Source: JAEXNA01 sp037968995 (lineage in GTDB: Bacteria; Vulcanimicrobiota; Xenobia; Xenobiales; JADMJV01). From it: a stretch of 64,000 nt of DNA. The notes beneath the pieces were generated by a model. It was not told the DNA's origin and did not search any database. It saw only the letters and a program-made list of their open reading frames with translations. A program made the position numbers and the translations under genes. The stretch is from assembly GCA_037968995.1 (NCBI GenBank), contig JBBKWP010000325.1, positions 26,492 to 90,491 of the forward strand, given 5' to 3'. Below, piece by piece: positions 52,617 through 61,923 of the stretch. Each line of letters begins with the position of its first letter. Position 1 is the first letter of the stretch.

Positions 52617-54083
52617 ATGACTAAACTATACGCCTCACATAACTCAGAGTTTTTCGCGGTGCGAGAACCCGGTCGGCTGTACCTCTACCGGGACAGCTTT
52701 CTAAACCTGACCCACCGAATCCCGGACCAACAAGCTGGAGAACTCATTCATTTAGCGGACAACGGGGAAAGTTTTTTCCGATCAAAATCGAGTCTGGTTC
52801 GAATGCGACGAGAGCAAGGCGTTCGAGGCGAACGTTGTCAGGCGGTAGCGGGATTGGATGGCAGTCCTGAAGGCGGCGTTCTTCGCGGCTTCGCCGTTCG
52901 CGCGGATGGGGACCAGATCGCTTATGAGCAGGTTGTGCCGGCCCAGAAGTTTTCTTCCAAGCTCAAGCGTTTCTTGGGACAGAAGTCGTCCCAGGGCGAT
53001 GTCGGGCCCTCGTTGCATCGATTCATCGTGAGCAGTTGGTCAGGACGAAGTTCCAGCTGTTATTTCGAGACGGTCGTCGATCCCCGCGTTTCCGCGGGAG
53101 TCGTTTGGTGGACTTCCCCTGACTTCGGCTTTCTGGCGGTGCTCGAACGCGAACGTGATGGACGTTCCGTCTTGCGCCTGATCGATATCCTCGACGAATC
53201 CGTCGTCAACGAACTCGTGGTCGACGGAAAGCTCTCGCGAGATCGATTCTTGACCACCAACGGGACGATCGGTTTTGGCTTGGAGAAAAACGATCGGCGC
53301 GCTTTTTTGCTTTGGACTTATAGTCAGGACCGCTACCAGGTCGCTTACCCAAAGAACTCACGAGTTCTTCATCTTTCAAAAAATCGAGTCATCTTCCTGA
53401 ACCGTGCTGAACACCATCTGACGGTCAAGACTTTCGACAACAAAGTTGAATCCGAGGTGAGCCTCACGCCACTCGCGCGACTGGGCGTTGAATACCTTTT
53501 AAACTTCAATCCCAGGGGCAGTTTGGAGCTGGTTACCTATCGCAACCAGAAGATGAATGTTCATCACACCGATCTCGAACAGCTACCCACGGATGCCCGA
53601 CGGTGGGAACTCGCAGGCGAACGCCAACGTGCCGAACAAGTGGAGCAGCGAACGGAAGAAATTATCGAGCGCGGTGCCGAGATGCGTGAGCAGGAACAAT
53701 GGACGAGCCAGCGCCAGCAGCTAGAACAAGATGTGATGGCTCCTGGACACGGAGACTTCCCCGGTCCGTCCAGTGCACCGGAAGTTATTGAACTCGAAAC
53801 CTTCTCACCGCCGACCCGGCCGCCAGACAATGGAACTCCCGTCGTCGAACAAGCTCCCGTACCGGTTTTTGAATCTTCCGAAGAAGCGCGGGAGGCTCTG
53901 GACCGCCTGCGTATGAGTTACGTCGCTGGTGAGTTAACAAGGGAAGCCTACTTTCAACAGAAGGCCGCTTTGGAAAGAGCCTTGGCTGGATTCTCTGGGG
54001 AATCTCCGCAAGCTGAGGGGCGGGATGTCATTCTACCCTCTCGATTGAGTCTGTCGGTTGAGGACACGAGTCGGACAAGCTGA
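52617..54083 (+). CDS. Hypothetical protein with C-terminal SHOCT-like motif
   Basis: 488 residues from ATG 52617. The N-terminal half alternates strand and turn (LTHRIPDQQAGELIHLADNG, GVVWWTSPDFGFLAVLERERDG) and may be a beta-propeller-like domain. A coiled-coil/charged segment (about 340-390) and a Pro-rich linker follow; the last ~40 residues (LDRLRMSYVAGELTREAYFQQKAALE) resemble a SHOCT tail. No signal peptide. Function unknown. The ECF gene begins 9 bases after its stop. Confidence 0.6.
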   Translation: MTKLYASHNSEFFAVREPGRLYLYRDSFLNLTHRIPDQQAGELIHLADNGESFFRSKSSLVRMRREQGVRGERCQAVAGLDGSPEGGVLRGFAVRADGDQIAYEQVVPAQKFSSKLKRFLGQKSSQGDVGPSLHRFIVSSWSGRSSSCYFETVVDPRVSAGVVWWTSPDFGFLAVLERERDGRSVLRLIDILDESVVNELVVDGKLSRDRFLTTNGTIGFGLEKNDRRAFLLWTYSQDRYQVAYPKNSRVLHLSKNRVIFLNRAEHHLTVKTFDNKVESEVSLTPLARLGVEYLLNFNPRGSLELVTYRNQKMNVHHTDLEQLPTDARRWELAGERQRAEQVEQRTEEIIERGAEMREQEQWTSQRQQLEQDVMAPGHGDFPGPSSAPEVIELETFSPPTRPPDNGTPVVEQAPVPVFESSEEAREALDRLRMSYVAGELTREAYFQQKAALERALAGFSGESPQAEGRDVILPSRLSLSVEDTSRTS

Positions 54084-54091
54084 TAAAATCC

Positions 54092-55531
54092 GTGGGCTCT
54101 CAAGTCTGGTCACTGGTGTCGTTGGGTGTAGGTCTGAACGTGGTTTTGGGGGCCATTGTCACAGGCTTTAGGCTCCCTCTCTACTTGGATTCGTTAGGAA
54201 CAGTCTTTGTCGCAGCGTTGGTGGGGCCCGTCGCGGGAGCCCTGACCGGAATCTGCTCAGTTGGACTCCTTGGGCTGGCGAGTCCCACGGCCTTTGCCTT
54301 TATTCCAGTTGCGTGCGTCCTTGGACTCACGGCCGGTGTCGCGGCTTGTTGGGGCTCGTTCAAGTCCCCAGCTACCACAGTCTTGGCGGGATTGGTTGCC
54401 GGCTTCAGCTGTGCGGCGGTCTCGGCTCCCATCGCGGCGACCGTTTTCGGTGGCGTGACCGGAGGCGGAACGGACCTGTTTGTAGCGTTTTTCCGTGCTG
54501 GAGGGAGTAGTCCGCTTCGCGCCGCCTTTCTACAAAGCCTCATGGTGGACCCTCTCGACAAGGTCGTCACCTTTCTTTTAGTGTTCGTATTACTTCGTAT
54601 GCTTCCAAGACGGGCTCTTGCCGCTTTTCCGCTGTTCGCTAAACTGCCACAGACCACCAGTACCAACCTAGAATCCCGCTACCGTGCTTTCACGTCTTCA
54701 AGCGAAGAACCGTTGAGTCAACCCACCTCGCGGAGCGAACAGACCATCATTTCGCCGAAGCCTTCCGGAACCAGCCTTTTGTACCAAGCCGACCCGCCGG
54801 AGAAAACCGTCGCGTTGGTCCTGCTTTTAGCGAGCATTGCAGCGACTTCTGACCTAACGACTTTGACGTTGGGGTTGTGTATCGTAGTGGGTTCCCATTT
54901 TCTCGTGGACAGCCGAACCGGCATTCACACTGCTCGTAGAGTTCTCTACATCCTAGTCCCTTTGGGACTGTCCTTAGTGCTTATCAATGGCCTGATCGTA
55001 GGGACAGGCGAGCCGACGGTCCTTTGGATGGGACTTCATTGGAGCACCTTGGGGTTGGATACCGCGGCTCGCTACGTTCTCAAGGTTGGAACGTCGATCT
55101 TTATCTTGGGGGTCTACATTCAAACGACACGGGTAGAAAGATTCACGGATTTTCTTCTGGGCTTAAGAGTTCCCTATCCCTTACTTTACGTTGTCCTAAT
55201 GGGCGGCCGATTGGGACCACGTCTAAAAGAGCGATGGAAAATCGCGGAAGAAGCGCAACTCGCTCGAGGGCTGTCGATGGCCTCGGGAGGGATGCTCGAC
55301 CGTGCGACACACTTCTATTCCGTGCTTTCACCGGCTTTAGGTGCACTTTTCGCAGAACTCCCGCAACGAGCGGCGGCGCTTGAGTCCCGCGGCTTCTTGA
55401 GTCAGCGGAGACGGACTTCTGTTCCAAAGGCCTGGCTTAAAGACCAGTTGGACTCGACGTGGCCGGGCCGGTCGTTTTATCTCTGGCTCTCGGCAATAGG
55501 TGTTTTAGGACTTCTGTGGGCCTTGACCTAA
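54092..55531 (+). CDS. Fused ECF-transporter S component and EcfT (membrane part)
   Basis: 479 residues. Residues about 1-190 are an S-component-like membrane domain (RLPLYLDSLGTVFVAALVGPVAG, FGGVTGGGTDLFVAFFRAGG, VDPLDKVVTFLLVFVLL). A linker follows, then an EcfT-type domain (about 225-479) with the two Ala/Ser-Arg-Gly coupling motifs AQLARGL and AALESRGF near residues 390 and 430. ECF transporters import vitamins or metals; the substrate is not evident. The stop lies inside the start region of the ATPase gene. Confidence 0.8.
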   Translation: MGSQVWSLVSLGVGLNVVLGAIVTGFRLPLYLDSLGTVFVAALVGPVAGALTGICSVGLLGLASPTAFAFIPVACVLGLTAGVAACWGSFKSPATTVLAGLVAGFSCAAVSAPIAATVFGGVTGGGTDLFVAFFRAGGSSPLRAAFLQSLMVDPLDKVVTFLLVFVLLRMLPRRALAAFPLFAKLPQTTSTNLESRYRAFTSSSEEPLSQPTSRSEQTIISPKPSGTSLLYQADPPEKTVALVLLLASIAATSDLTTLTLGLCIVVGSHFLVDSRTGIHTARRVLYILVPLGLSLVLINGLIVGTGEPTVLWMGLHWSTLGLDTAARYVLKVGTSIFILGVYIQTTRVERFTDFLLGLRVPYPLLYVVLMGGRLGPRLKERWKIAEEAQLARGLSMASGGMLDRATHFYSVLSPALGALFAELPQRAAALESRGFLSQRRRTSVPKAWLKDQLDSTWPGRSFYLWLSAIGVLGLLWALT

Positions 55532-56985
55532 CCGTAGAATCGTTCGCCTACCCCGACGGGCCGGAACTCTTCCGATCTCTCGAGCTATCGCTTGGAGAAG
55601 GCCAGGCTGTCGCCCTTGTGGGTCGTTCCGGCATTGGTAAATCCACGCTCGTCAGTCTGCTCGCCGGGCTTCATCCTGAACCGCTCGGTGGGATCTGGAA
55701 GGGGAAGTACTTACTCGATTCTCAAGAAGTTAGCCGGTGGTCGCCTCAGGAAAGAGTGACCAAGCTCGGCTATTTGGGCCCCAATCCCAAACTCTTCCTG
55801 ACTGGATTCTGTTCGACAGTTCGCGAAGAGGTTGGCTGGTCGCTGTTTGGACTCGGCTGGAAGATTGAAGACATCGAGAAGAGAGTGAAAGTCACTCTGC
55901 AAGATCTAGGAATTTCCCACCTCAACGATTCCGTCCCCGGGCACCTTTCCGGCGGGCAGCAGCAACTGGTGGCTTTGGCGACGGTTTGGGCTCGACAGCC
56001 CAACTATCTGCTACTTGACAATCCGGTATCGAGTCTCGACCTCGAGGCGCGAAAGCATCTCATCGACCAGATCCAGAAGCTCAAGAACCATTTCGGGACG
56101 ACGGTTGTCTTCGCTACCGCGCGGGTTGAAGACATCGCTTGGTGCGAGACCGTTTGCCACCTGAATCCCAAGCCTGATGGACCCCAAGCGACCCTGATTC
56201 GGCTTCCCTGGGCCGATTGGGACCCAAGCGAGAGTGGGTGCCTCTTAGATGAGCCGGAAACAGGAGCGTGTGGAAACCACGAGTGGAGTTCTCCCGCTCA
56301 ACAGACTGACAACCCGTCGCACAAAGAGGTCTCCTTCGCCATCGACATTGCTGATCTTTGCTACACGCCCCGCGGACATCCCACCCCGCTGTTCGATCAA
56401 CTATGCTGGCGTGTAGGACGGGGCGAGTCGGTCGCCCTTCTAGGAGCGAACGGGTCGGGGAAAAGTACCCTGGGTCGGATCCTTCGTGGCTTTCAAAGAA
56501 CGACCAGCGGATCAGTATTTGTGTCCGGACAGGCGGTGGCCGCCCTTTCGGTTCCCCAACTGACGCCCTATGTGGCCTACACTTTCCAAGAACCATCCAA
56601 CCTTTTCCTTCAGAGGACTGTGAATGATGAGTTGCTCTATTCTGGACAACTCCTGGGCCTTGGGCTCGAGCGGGCCCAGGCTCGACGAGAGGAGGCTTTG
56701 GAGTTGTTCGAACTGAAGGGGGTTAAGGGGCGACATCCGCGGGAGCTTTCTGAGTCGGACGGAGCGTTGCTTGGGGTGGCCCTCGCTTGGTACACAGAAG
56801 CCGAGGTACAGATTCTCGACGAACCCTCAGCCCGACTCGATGCGCGGGGACGCCGCATCCTCGAAGCCGTTTTAACAGACTGGCGGGAAAAGGGTTCGAC
56901 GGTGATCCTCATCGATCACGATGAAAAATGGTTGCGTCGAAGAGCGAACAGTCATGTTGTTTTGAAAAACGGAAGGCTCTTCTGA
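55516..56985 (+). CDS. Fused ECF ATPases (EcfA-EcfA') with asymmetric active sites
   Basis: 489 residues from GTG 55516 (AGGA 5 bases upstream), overlapping the S-T gene by 16 bases. Domain 1: Walker A GRSGIGKST (36-44), signature LSGGQ (144-148), but Walker B LLLDN (Asn169 for catalytic Glu), Q-loop Gln replaced near 88 and switch His missing near 202. Domain 2: Walker A GANGSGKST (310-318), Q358, Walker B ILDE (433-436), His468, but signature LSESD (411-415). The composite site 2 (Walker motifs of domain 2 plus signature of domain 1) is canonical; site 1 is degenerate. ATP hydrolysis drives the S-T importer. Confidence 0.88.
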   Translation: MGLDLTVESFAYPDGPELFRSLELSLGEGQAVALVGRSGIGKSTLVSLLAGLHPEPLGGIWKGKYLLDSQEVSRWSPQERVTKLGYLGPNPKLFLTGFCSTVREEVGWSLFGLGWKIEDIEKRVKVTLQDLGISHLNDSVPGHLSGGQQQLVALATVWARQPNYLLLDNPVSSLDLEARKHLIDQIQKLKNHFGTTVVFATARVEDIAWCETVCHLNPKPDGPQATLIRLPWADWDPSESGCLLDEPETGACGNHEWSSPAQQTDNPSHKEVSFAIDIADLCYTPRGHPTPLFDQLCWRVGRGESVALLGANGSGKSTLGRILRGFQRTTSGSVFVSGQAVAALSVPQLTPYVAYTFQEPSNLFLQRTVNDELLYSGQLLGLGLERAQARREEALELFELKGVKGRHPRELSESDGALLGVALAWYTEAEVQILDEPSARLDARGRRILEAVLTDWREKGSTVILIDHDEKWLRRRANSHVVLKNGRLF

Positions 56986-56993
56986 CAAAAGCG

Positions 56994-57024
56994 TTGAGCC
57001 TTGGGTGAAGAACTTTGTTAGAAT
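56994..57024 (+). promoter_or_regulatory. Possible sigma-70-type promoter before the pilin genes
   Basis: TTGAGC (56994-56999) and TAGAAT (57019-57024) with a 19-base spacer, just after the ATPase stop and 10 bases before the first pilin gene. The -10 is good, the -35 fair, and the spacing long, so this is only plausible. Confidence 0.3.
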
Positions 57025-57033
57025 AGGTTAGGA

Positions 57034-57504
57034 ATGATTCAACGACAGCCACAAAGATTCGAGAGTCGTCGCGCGGGCTTCAATTTGTTGGAAGTGACCA
57101 TCGCCGCTTTTATCTTCTCGGTTGTTTCCATTTCCTTTCTCGGAGTTTGGGGGCAGCAAGTCCGTGTCCTAGAAAAGTCTCGACATCTCATGGTAGCCAC
57201 GTTCTTGGCTGAAGAATTGATCGAAGAGAGTATGGCCAAAGGCTACGGTCAGATAAAAATCACGGAGTTGCCGGAAGACATCGAGACGGACAAGATAACG
57301 ATGGAGACCGAATCCCGCGACACCCAGGGCATTGACCAGTGGAGTTCTATCCCGGTCGATTACACTTGGACGCGGGAAGTGAAGCTCGTTCCGGGAAGCG
57401 ATCCGGACCTGGACAGAATCAAGCAGGTGATCGTCAAGGTCCAATGGGTCGACACCACCAAAACCGGCGAAGTGATTCTCGAAACCTTCCTGGCGGGGAC
57501 TTGA
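57034..57504 (+). CDS. Minor prepilin, PilV-like
   Basis: 156 residues. Short basic leader ending in G-F-N-L-L-E-V-T at about residues 15-22, the prepilin peptidase site (cleavage before Phe) with Glu at +5, then a hydrophobic helix (IAAFIFSVVSISFLGVW). The C-terminal domain is polar and beta-rich. Minor pilins prime type IV pili or type II secretion pseudopili at the inner membrane. First of three pilin-like genes. Confidence 0.85.
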   Translation: MIQRQPQRFESRRAGFNLLEVTIAAFIFSVVSISFLGVWGQQVRVLEKSRHLMVATFLAEELIEESMAKGYGQIKITELPEDIETDKITMETESRDTQGIDQWSSIPVDYTWTREVKLVPGSDPDLDRIKQVIVKVQWVDTTKTGEVILETFLAGT

Positions 57505-57506
57505 GA

Positions 57507-58130
57507 ATGCACTTCAAGTCCTGCACATTCCGTGGGAGTCGCGACCGAGTTCGGGGCACGTCGTTGGTGGAGTTGATGGTGTCCTCGTTGCTGGTGGGTC
57601 TGCTGATGCTCGAGGTGTGGGCGTTGGTCCAGGCCGGTGGAAAGTTCTATCTCAAAGCCAAGGCCCAAGGCGATATCCAGCGTAACTCGCTACTGGCTTT
57701 GCGCTGGATATCTAAAGACATCGCGGAAGGTTCGTCGATATCTTTTCGGCAGTACGCGCCTCCGGATTCTACCCGGACCGGCATTGTCTTCGGGTCCCCG
57801 AAGACCATCTCTGGGAACGTGGAATACGACGACACCGGCCACATCAAGTGGAGCACCGTGATAGGCTACTATATTGAGGCCAACGATGGCGGACTCTATC
57901 GACAGCAACGAGAACTTGACGCTCAACAGAGTTTCCCTCCTATAATTGAGAACAACGTTCACGCCGTCGACGTTTTGGCCGCCCTACCCCGACCGCGCCT
58001 TGTGGCCCGGCACATCAAGAATATCGAGACCGTTCAAGGTCCAAACAATATCAAGATCGAACTCTCAACTAGAGACCAAGAGTTGGGGTTTGGCATTAAG
58101 GTACAAACCAGATTGGAAATGAAAAATTGA
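57507..58130 (+). CDS. Minor prepilin, PilW/PulJ-like
   Basis: 207 residues from ATG 57507, two bases after the PilV-like stop. Leader ends in R-G-T-S-L-V-E-L-M-V-S (cleavage after Gly), hydrophobic helix to about residue 45 (SSLLVGLLMLEVWALVQAGG). The C-terminal domain contains RWISKDIAEG and WSTVIGYYIEANDGGLYRQ, typical of PilW/PulJ. Ends with TTGA overlapping the next start. Confidence 0.85.
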   Translation: MHFKSCTFRGSRDRVRGTSLVELMVSSLLVGLLMLEVWALVQAGGKFYLKAKAQGDIQRNSLLALRWISKDIAEGSSISFRQYAPPDSTRTGIVFGSPKTISGNVEYDDTGHIKWSTVIGYYIEANDGGLYRQQRELDAQQSFPPIIENNVHAVDVLAALPRPRLVARHIKNIETVQGPNNIKIELSTRDQELGFGIKVQTRLEMKN

Positions 58131-59806
58131 TCACGAAAAGCTCGCCCAAACATAGAGGTTCCATCTTGGTGACCGTACTCTTCCTCGTGAGTGTGCTCGC
58201 CTTACTGGTGGCCACAGTGGTCAATGACTCCCTGCAGAGCATGAAAACCGTGTCCCAGTCTGGCCGAGACACTCAAGCCAAATATGCCGCCTACGCGGGC
58301 ATGGAGGTGGTGATGAACGAACTGCGCAAAAAGGATACCTTTGTGGGTGAAGAGATCTCCGAGCGACACGGCCGCCATCTCGGCTCTTTGTCGGAACTCA
58401 ACAAAGTGACCTACGACGTTCTCATATGGAATAACATGAGCGAGGGAGTCTCCGCGACCGAGCGAGATCCGATCGACGGTCCAAACGGTGTTGAGGTCCA
58501 ATCCGAAACGGTTTATCTGGTATCCACGGGTTCGGATACTTACAAAGGAGAAGAGGTTCTATTGAGTTCGCTTGCCGGCACCGCGCGGCGCGTGAGACCG
58601 GTCTTTGAGGATGCGGCCTACGCCAGGAGCAAGCTGATTTTCTTAGGCGATTCCTTAGTCGATGCGTGGGACTCACAGGGCGGTTGGGCCTCCTATGTTC
58701 CTGGCGCATTTCCCGGCCCCGGTGTGGACCCTACTGCGGGTACAGGCGGGCCGAATCAGCCCCCCACGCCCACCACAGAGGATTACGCGGCTTCCATAGG
58801 CACCGACGGAAAGTCTGGAAGAACACTGCGGCTTTTGGAAGAATCCAAACTGAACGGCCACTTTCGCATTGGACCGGGAATCGCCGAGGACTCTGCCTTC
58901 AGTGTTGACAGTGGGACCTCTTCTGGCTCAGGACCGATGGGCGGTGACAGTACCGTTACTTATGGAGTGTCCACCGCTTCCAGCCCAGAAACTCAAGTGG
59001 CAGGAACAGAGAAGGCATCTGGTAACGACAAGAAATACGCGGAGGTGGACGATAAGTCCACTGAGATGCCGAGATTTTCGGCGCCTTATGAAACGGACGA
59101 CCTTGACCCGCCCCCGACGATCAATAATCCGTCAAGCACGGTTACGCAAGTCGACAAGCAAGGCAATCAATACCAACAGTACGTTCCCCCTGCTCCGGTC
59201 CCCATCAAGACTGGAGGCTATAAAAGCATCGAGGTCAAGAGCGGCCAGACCGCAGTTTTCTCGTCCGGCGTCTACTACTTCCAGGACGAAATGAAAGTTA
59301 GCGGGACCATCAAGGTCCAAGGTTCGGACCCCGTCATCATCTTTGTTGGCAAAAAAGCGATCTTTAACAGCGCGGAGATTAATGAAGGGGGCGCGACAAG
59401 CGCTCTCCAACTCTGCTTCACCGATGAGTTGACAGAATCTTCTGAGATAGATTCCCTTATCGAAGATTTGAAAGAGTACTTCACCGAGCCCACCGCGCCC
59501 ACAGCCACGATGCCCACTACCGCCGGCAGTTTAGAAGAGCGGGTTCGCAACATTCTCACTCCGAGGGTCAGCGAGGACGAGACGGAAGGTGCCTCACTTT
59601 TGGAAGTTACCGGCGGTAACCTCGTGGCGAGCATCAGCGGGAAGAACCTCATCACTCGGACCAGCGGTGGAGAAATCTTCGGAGGCATTATGGCCAACGT
59701 CGTGAAATCCAAAGGAACACAGCTACATCAAGATTTAGCCCTCAAGGGTTCTAATCTGATGAACTCGGGGGGTTGGTCGCTCGAAGGCGTCCACCAGATC
59801 CGCTGA
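58127..59806 (+). CDS. PilX/GspK-like minor pilin with large C-terminal domain
   Basis: 559 residues from TTG 58127. N-terminus KHRGSILVTVLFLVSVLALLVAT carries a prepilin-like cleavage region after Gly without the Glu at +5, as in GspK/PilX; PilX-like helix AKYAAYAGMEVVMNELRK. The long C-terminal part has a Gly/Ser/Pro-rich region (about 190-310) and a beta-helix-like end (SGTIKVQGSDPVIIFVGKKA). It may be a surface-exposed adhesin or tip protein. Last gene of the pilin set; the stem-loop at 59814 follows. Confidence 0.75.
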   Translation: MITKSSPKHRGSILVTVLFLVSVLALLVATVVNDSLQSMKTVSQSGRDTQAKYAAYAGMEVVMNELRKKDTFVGEEISERHGRHLGSLSELNKVTYDVLIWNNMSEGVSATERDPIDGPNGVEVQSETVYLVSTGSDTYKGEEVLLSSLAGTARRVRPVFEDAAYARSKLIFLGDSLVDAWDSQGGWASYVPGAFPGPGVDPTAGTGGPNQPPTPTTEDYAASIGTDGKSGRTLRLLEESKLNGHFRIGPGIAEDSAFSVDSGTSSGSGPMGGDSTVTYGVSTASSPETQVAGTEKASGNDKKYAEVDDKSTEMPRFSAPYETDDLDPPPTINNPSSTVTQVDKQGNQYQQYVPPAPVPIKTGGYKSIEVKSGQTAVFSSGVYYFQDEMKVSGTIKVQGSDPVIIFVGKKAIFNSAEINEGGATSALQLCFTDELTESSEIDSLIEDLKEYFTEPTAPTATMPTTAGSLEERVRNILTPRVSEDETEGASLLEVTGGNLVASISGKNLITRTSGGEIFGGIMANVVKSKGTQLHQDLALKGSNLMNSGGWSLEGVHQIR

Positions 59807-59813
59807 GATAAGT

Positions 59814-59840
59814 GGAGATGACAGAAATTCCGTCATCTCC
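59814..59840. terminator. Stem-loop between converging pilin and beta-lactamase-like genes
   Basis: GGAGATGAC (59814-59822) pairs perfectly with GTCATCTCC (59832-59840) around a 9-base loop. No T-run on either strand, so termination would be weak or Rho-related; it lies 8 bases after the pilin stop. Confidence 0.45.
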
Positions 59841-59843
59841 CGC

Positions 59844-60926
59844 TCAATAGGCTTGCTCCACCAATTTCGCGACCTGAGCGGCGAGGCTGTCGGCGCGAGC
59901 TTCAGAAGTGACGTTTTGCGAGAGGAACACCACGGCAACCCCATCGTTGCGCCCAGGGAAGAAGAGCAAACCCGCATCGTTTCTCACGCCGGCCAAGGTT
60001 CCGGTTTTGTGATAGATCTTGGTTGACGGTGAGAGCTTGCTGGGGAGTCTGGAGTGATATTTCTGACCCGCCAAAATGTTCAAGGCTCGACTTCTCGAGG
60101 CGGCCGACATGAGCTTACCTTGGTCTAGGGCTACCAGCATTTTAGCGAGGTCTTCGGCGGACATCTTGTTGTCGAGTTGGGCCGCCAGGAGTCGATCTTC
60201 AGAAGCGCTCTGAGTTCCTAGCGAGGCGTCCTCGATCTGCTGAAACTGGGCTAGGCTCATCTGAGATTTGCTGGATTCAATCTCCTGGGCCGTCTTCAAC
60301 TTTTGCTCACGGCTGAGAGCCTTCCAAAGCTTGACTCGCTGTGCCGGACTCGTGGTGCCCCAACCGGGAACCACTCCCAGTGATAGTAGCCAAGCTTGGC
60401 GGTTGGTGAGGATGATTTGACTCGAAGGAAATCCCCACTGAGCCAACTGTTTATCCAGCTTGCCTTCACCATATTTACGGAACAGCAGATCCGTGGCCGT
60501 GTTGTCGGAAATACTCATCATCAGACGTGACGCTTCATCGACACTCACCCGGGTCCCCACGCCTCGGCCCATAAGCGAACCGCTTCCGATGCACTGGTCT
60601 GACAGGTCGACCGTCAGAACCGAGTCCGGCGCGGGGAATCCTCCGTCCTCCTGGGACTTAAGTATGGCCAACAGAAGGGGAAGCTTAAAGACACTAGCCA
60701 AAGGGTAAGCGGTCTTCGCATTGATGGATGCTCGGACACCTTTGCTGTCAACCACGGCGACCGCGAAGTCTCCGTATTTAGCGTACTGACCGACCAAGTA
60801 ACGGAGGTCGTTGTCGAGTTTGTCGATAGCATTTTGGGCCAGACTCTGTTGAGACGTCTGAGCGAAAGCAAAATTTGATGTCATCCAAAGACACAGAAGG
60901 CAGTGAAGCGGTGAAAATTTAAGCAA
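59844..60926 (-). CDS. Class A beta-lactamase-like serine hydrolase without Glu166
   Basis: 360 residues from TTG 60926, preceded by GGAGGAT and overlapping the squalene-synthase stop by 8 bases. Signal peptide LLKFSPLHCLLCLWMTSNFAFA. Class A motifs S-x-x-K in ASVFKLPLL, SDN in SISDNTATDLLF, and KTG in YHKTGTLAGVRNDAG are present; by spacing the residue at position 166 is not Glu, so deacylation of penicilloyl-enzyme is unlikely. Could be a peptidoglycan-acting serine hydrolase or a sensor. Position after squalene synthase is unexplained. Confidence 0.72.
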   Translation of the reverse strand: MLKFSPLHCLLCLWMTSNFAFAQTSQQSLAQNAIDKLDNDLRYLVGQYAKYGDFAVAVVDSKGVRASINAKTAYPLASVFKLPLLLAILKSQEDGGFPAPDSVLTVDLSDQCIGSGSLMGRGVGTRVSVDEASRLMMSISDNTATDLLFRKYGEGKLDKQLAQWGFPSSQIILTNRQAWLLSLGVVPGWGTTSPAQRVKLWKALSREQKLKTAQEIESSKSQMSLAQFQQIEDASLGTQSASEDRLLAAQLDNKMSAEDLAKMLVALDQGKLMSAASRSRALNILAGQKYHSRLPSKLSPSTKIYHKTGTLAGVRNDAGLLFFPGRNDGVAVVFLSQNVTSEARADSLAAQVAKLVEQAY

Positions 60927-61923
60927 CTTGATGATCCTCCATTTGATCGAGTGCGCGCTCGGCTCTGCGGCGTAGTCCATCGAGTACGGTCGTCATCAGA
61001 GTATCGCTGACAACTAAGAGCGGACTAAGCCCCACCCACGCGAGCACTTCCCAACGTTGAACCTTCACCCTCTCTCCAGGTCTCGGACCGCCCTGTTCAA
61101 AGAGCTTCTCTAGAGTTCTTAGACCGATAACGAGGGGCCAGAAAACCGCCAAGCGATGGCGAACAGAATAGAAAGGGAAAAGAAGCGGGTAGCGGCAGGC
61201 GCTTGAAAACGCGGTCAATGCTCGGCGGCCCTGGGTCAGGAATCTTACAAAGAACTTGGGAGTCTCAAGCTCCGGCAAGTAGAAGCGGCCGTTGAGATGG
61301 TCTTGCGGAACGTCGCGCAGTATATTGACCCACTGCAAACCCCGGCCAAACTCGGCGGCTACAGTGTCGTTGTCCTCGTCTTGGAGATGCTCAAGCTGCG
61401 GGTCGGACAAAACGCAGATTCTCGACCAGAAAGGACCCACACAGCCGGCCACTAGAAAGGTATATGTCTCGAACTCCTCATCATCGAGGCCGACTTGAAC
61501 CCGTGCACGCCACTCTGGCTCCGCGAACAGACGCTGGTCCCATATCATCCCGTCGATGAGAGTACTCACGACGCGCGAGATGGCCAGTTGTTCTGTCTCC
61601 GGTCGGGTTTGCAGTTGTTCAAAGAGGACGGGGACGGCGTTGAGAAGGTCCTGCTCTCGCGTGTTTTTGGGGTGAATTTCCGGAAAGATGGGTTGTGACC
61701 AGACGCTCTGGCTAGCGAACTTTTCCTTGAACTCCATCAACAGTGTAGCCCTATCCACTTGTGAGTCTGCCTCGGCATCGGCGATAGTGTCCGCCGCGCG
61801 GGCCAGAAGATAGGCTAAGCTCAGTGGAGTTCGCGCTTTTGGGGGAAGGATCGCAAGACTAAGGTAAAAGGCGCGGGATGTCCCTTTGAGTATTTCATCG
61901 AGTTGAGCTTCGAGTGATTGCAT
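60919..61923 (-). CDS. Squalene/phytoene synthase family protein
   Basis: 334 residues. First Asp-rich motif AADTIADAEAD (about 43-53); second GRGLQWVNILRDVPQDHLNGRFYLP. Condenses two prenyl diphosphates (farnesyl to squalene, or geranylgeranyl to phytoene). The C-terminal hydrophobic segment may associate with the membrane. Substrate could come from IspA at 3957-4841. Other squalene-cyclase or carotenoid genes are not in the window, so product use is unknown. Confidence 0.9.
   Translation of the reverse strand: MQSLEAQLDEILKGTSRAFYLSLAILPPKARTPLSLAYLLARAADTIADAEADSQVDRATLLMEFKEKFASQSVWSQPIFPEIHPKNTREQDLLNAVPVLFEQLQTRPETEQLAISRVVSTLIDGMIWDQRLFAEPEWRARVQVGLDDEEFETYTFLVAGCVGPFWSRICVLSDPQLEHLQDEDNDTVAAEFGRGLQWVNILRDVPQDHLNGRFYLPELETPKFFVRFLTQGRRALTAFSSACRYPLLFPFYSVRHRLAVFWPLVIGLRTLEKLFEQGGPRPGERVKVQRWEVLAWVGLSPLLVVSDTLMTTVLDGLRRRAERALDQMEDHQVA

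Noticed and set aside
54092..54116. Riboswitch upstream of the ECF transporter
   Set aside because: Only 8 bases separate the previous stop from the start codon, leaving no leader.
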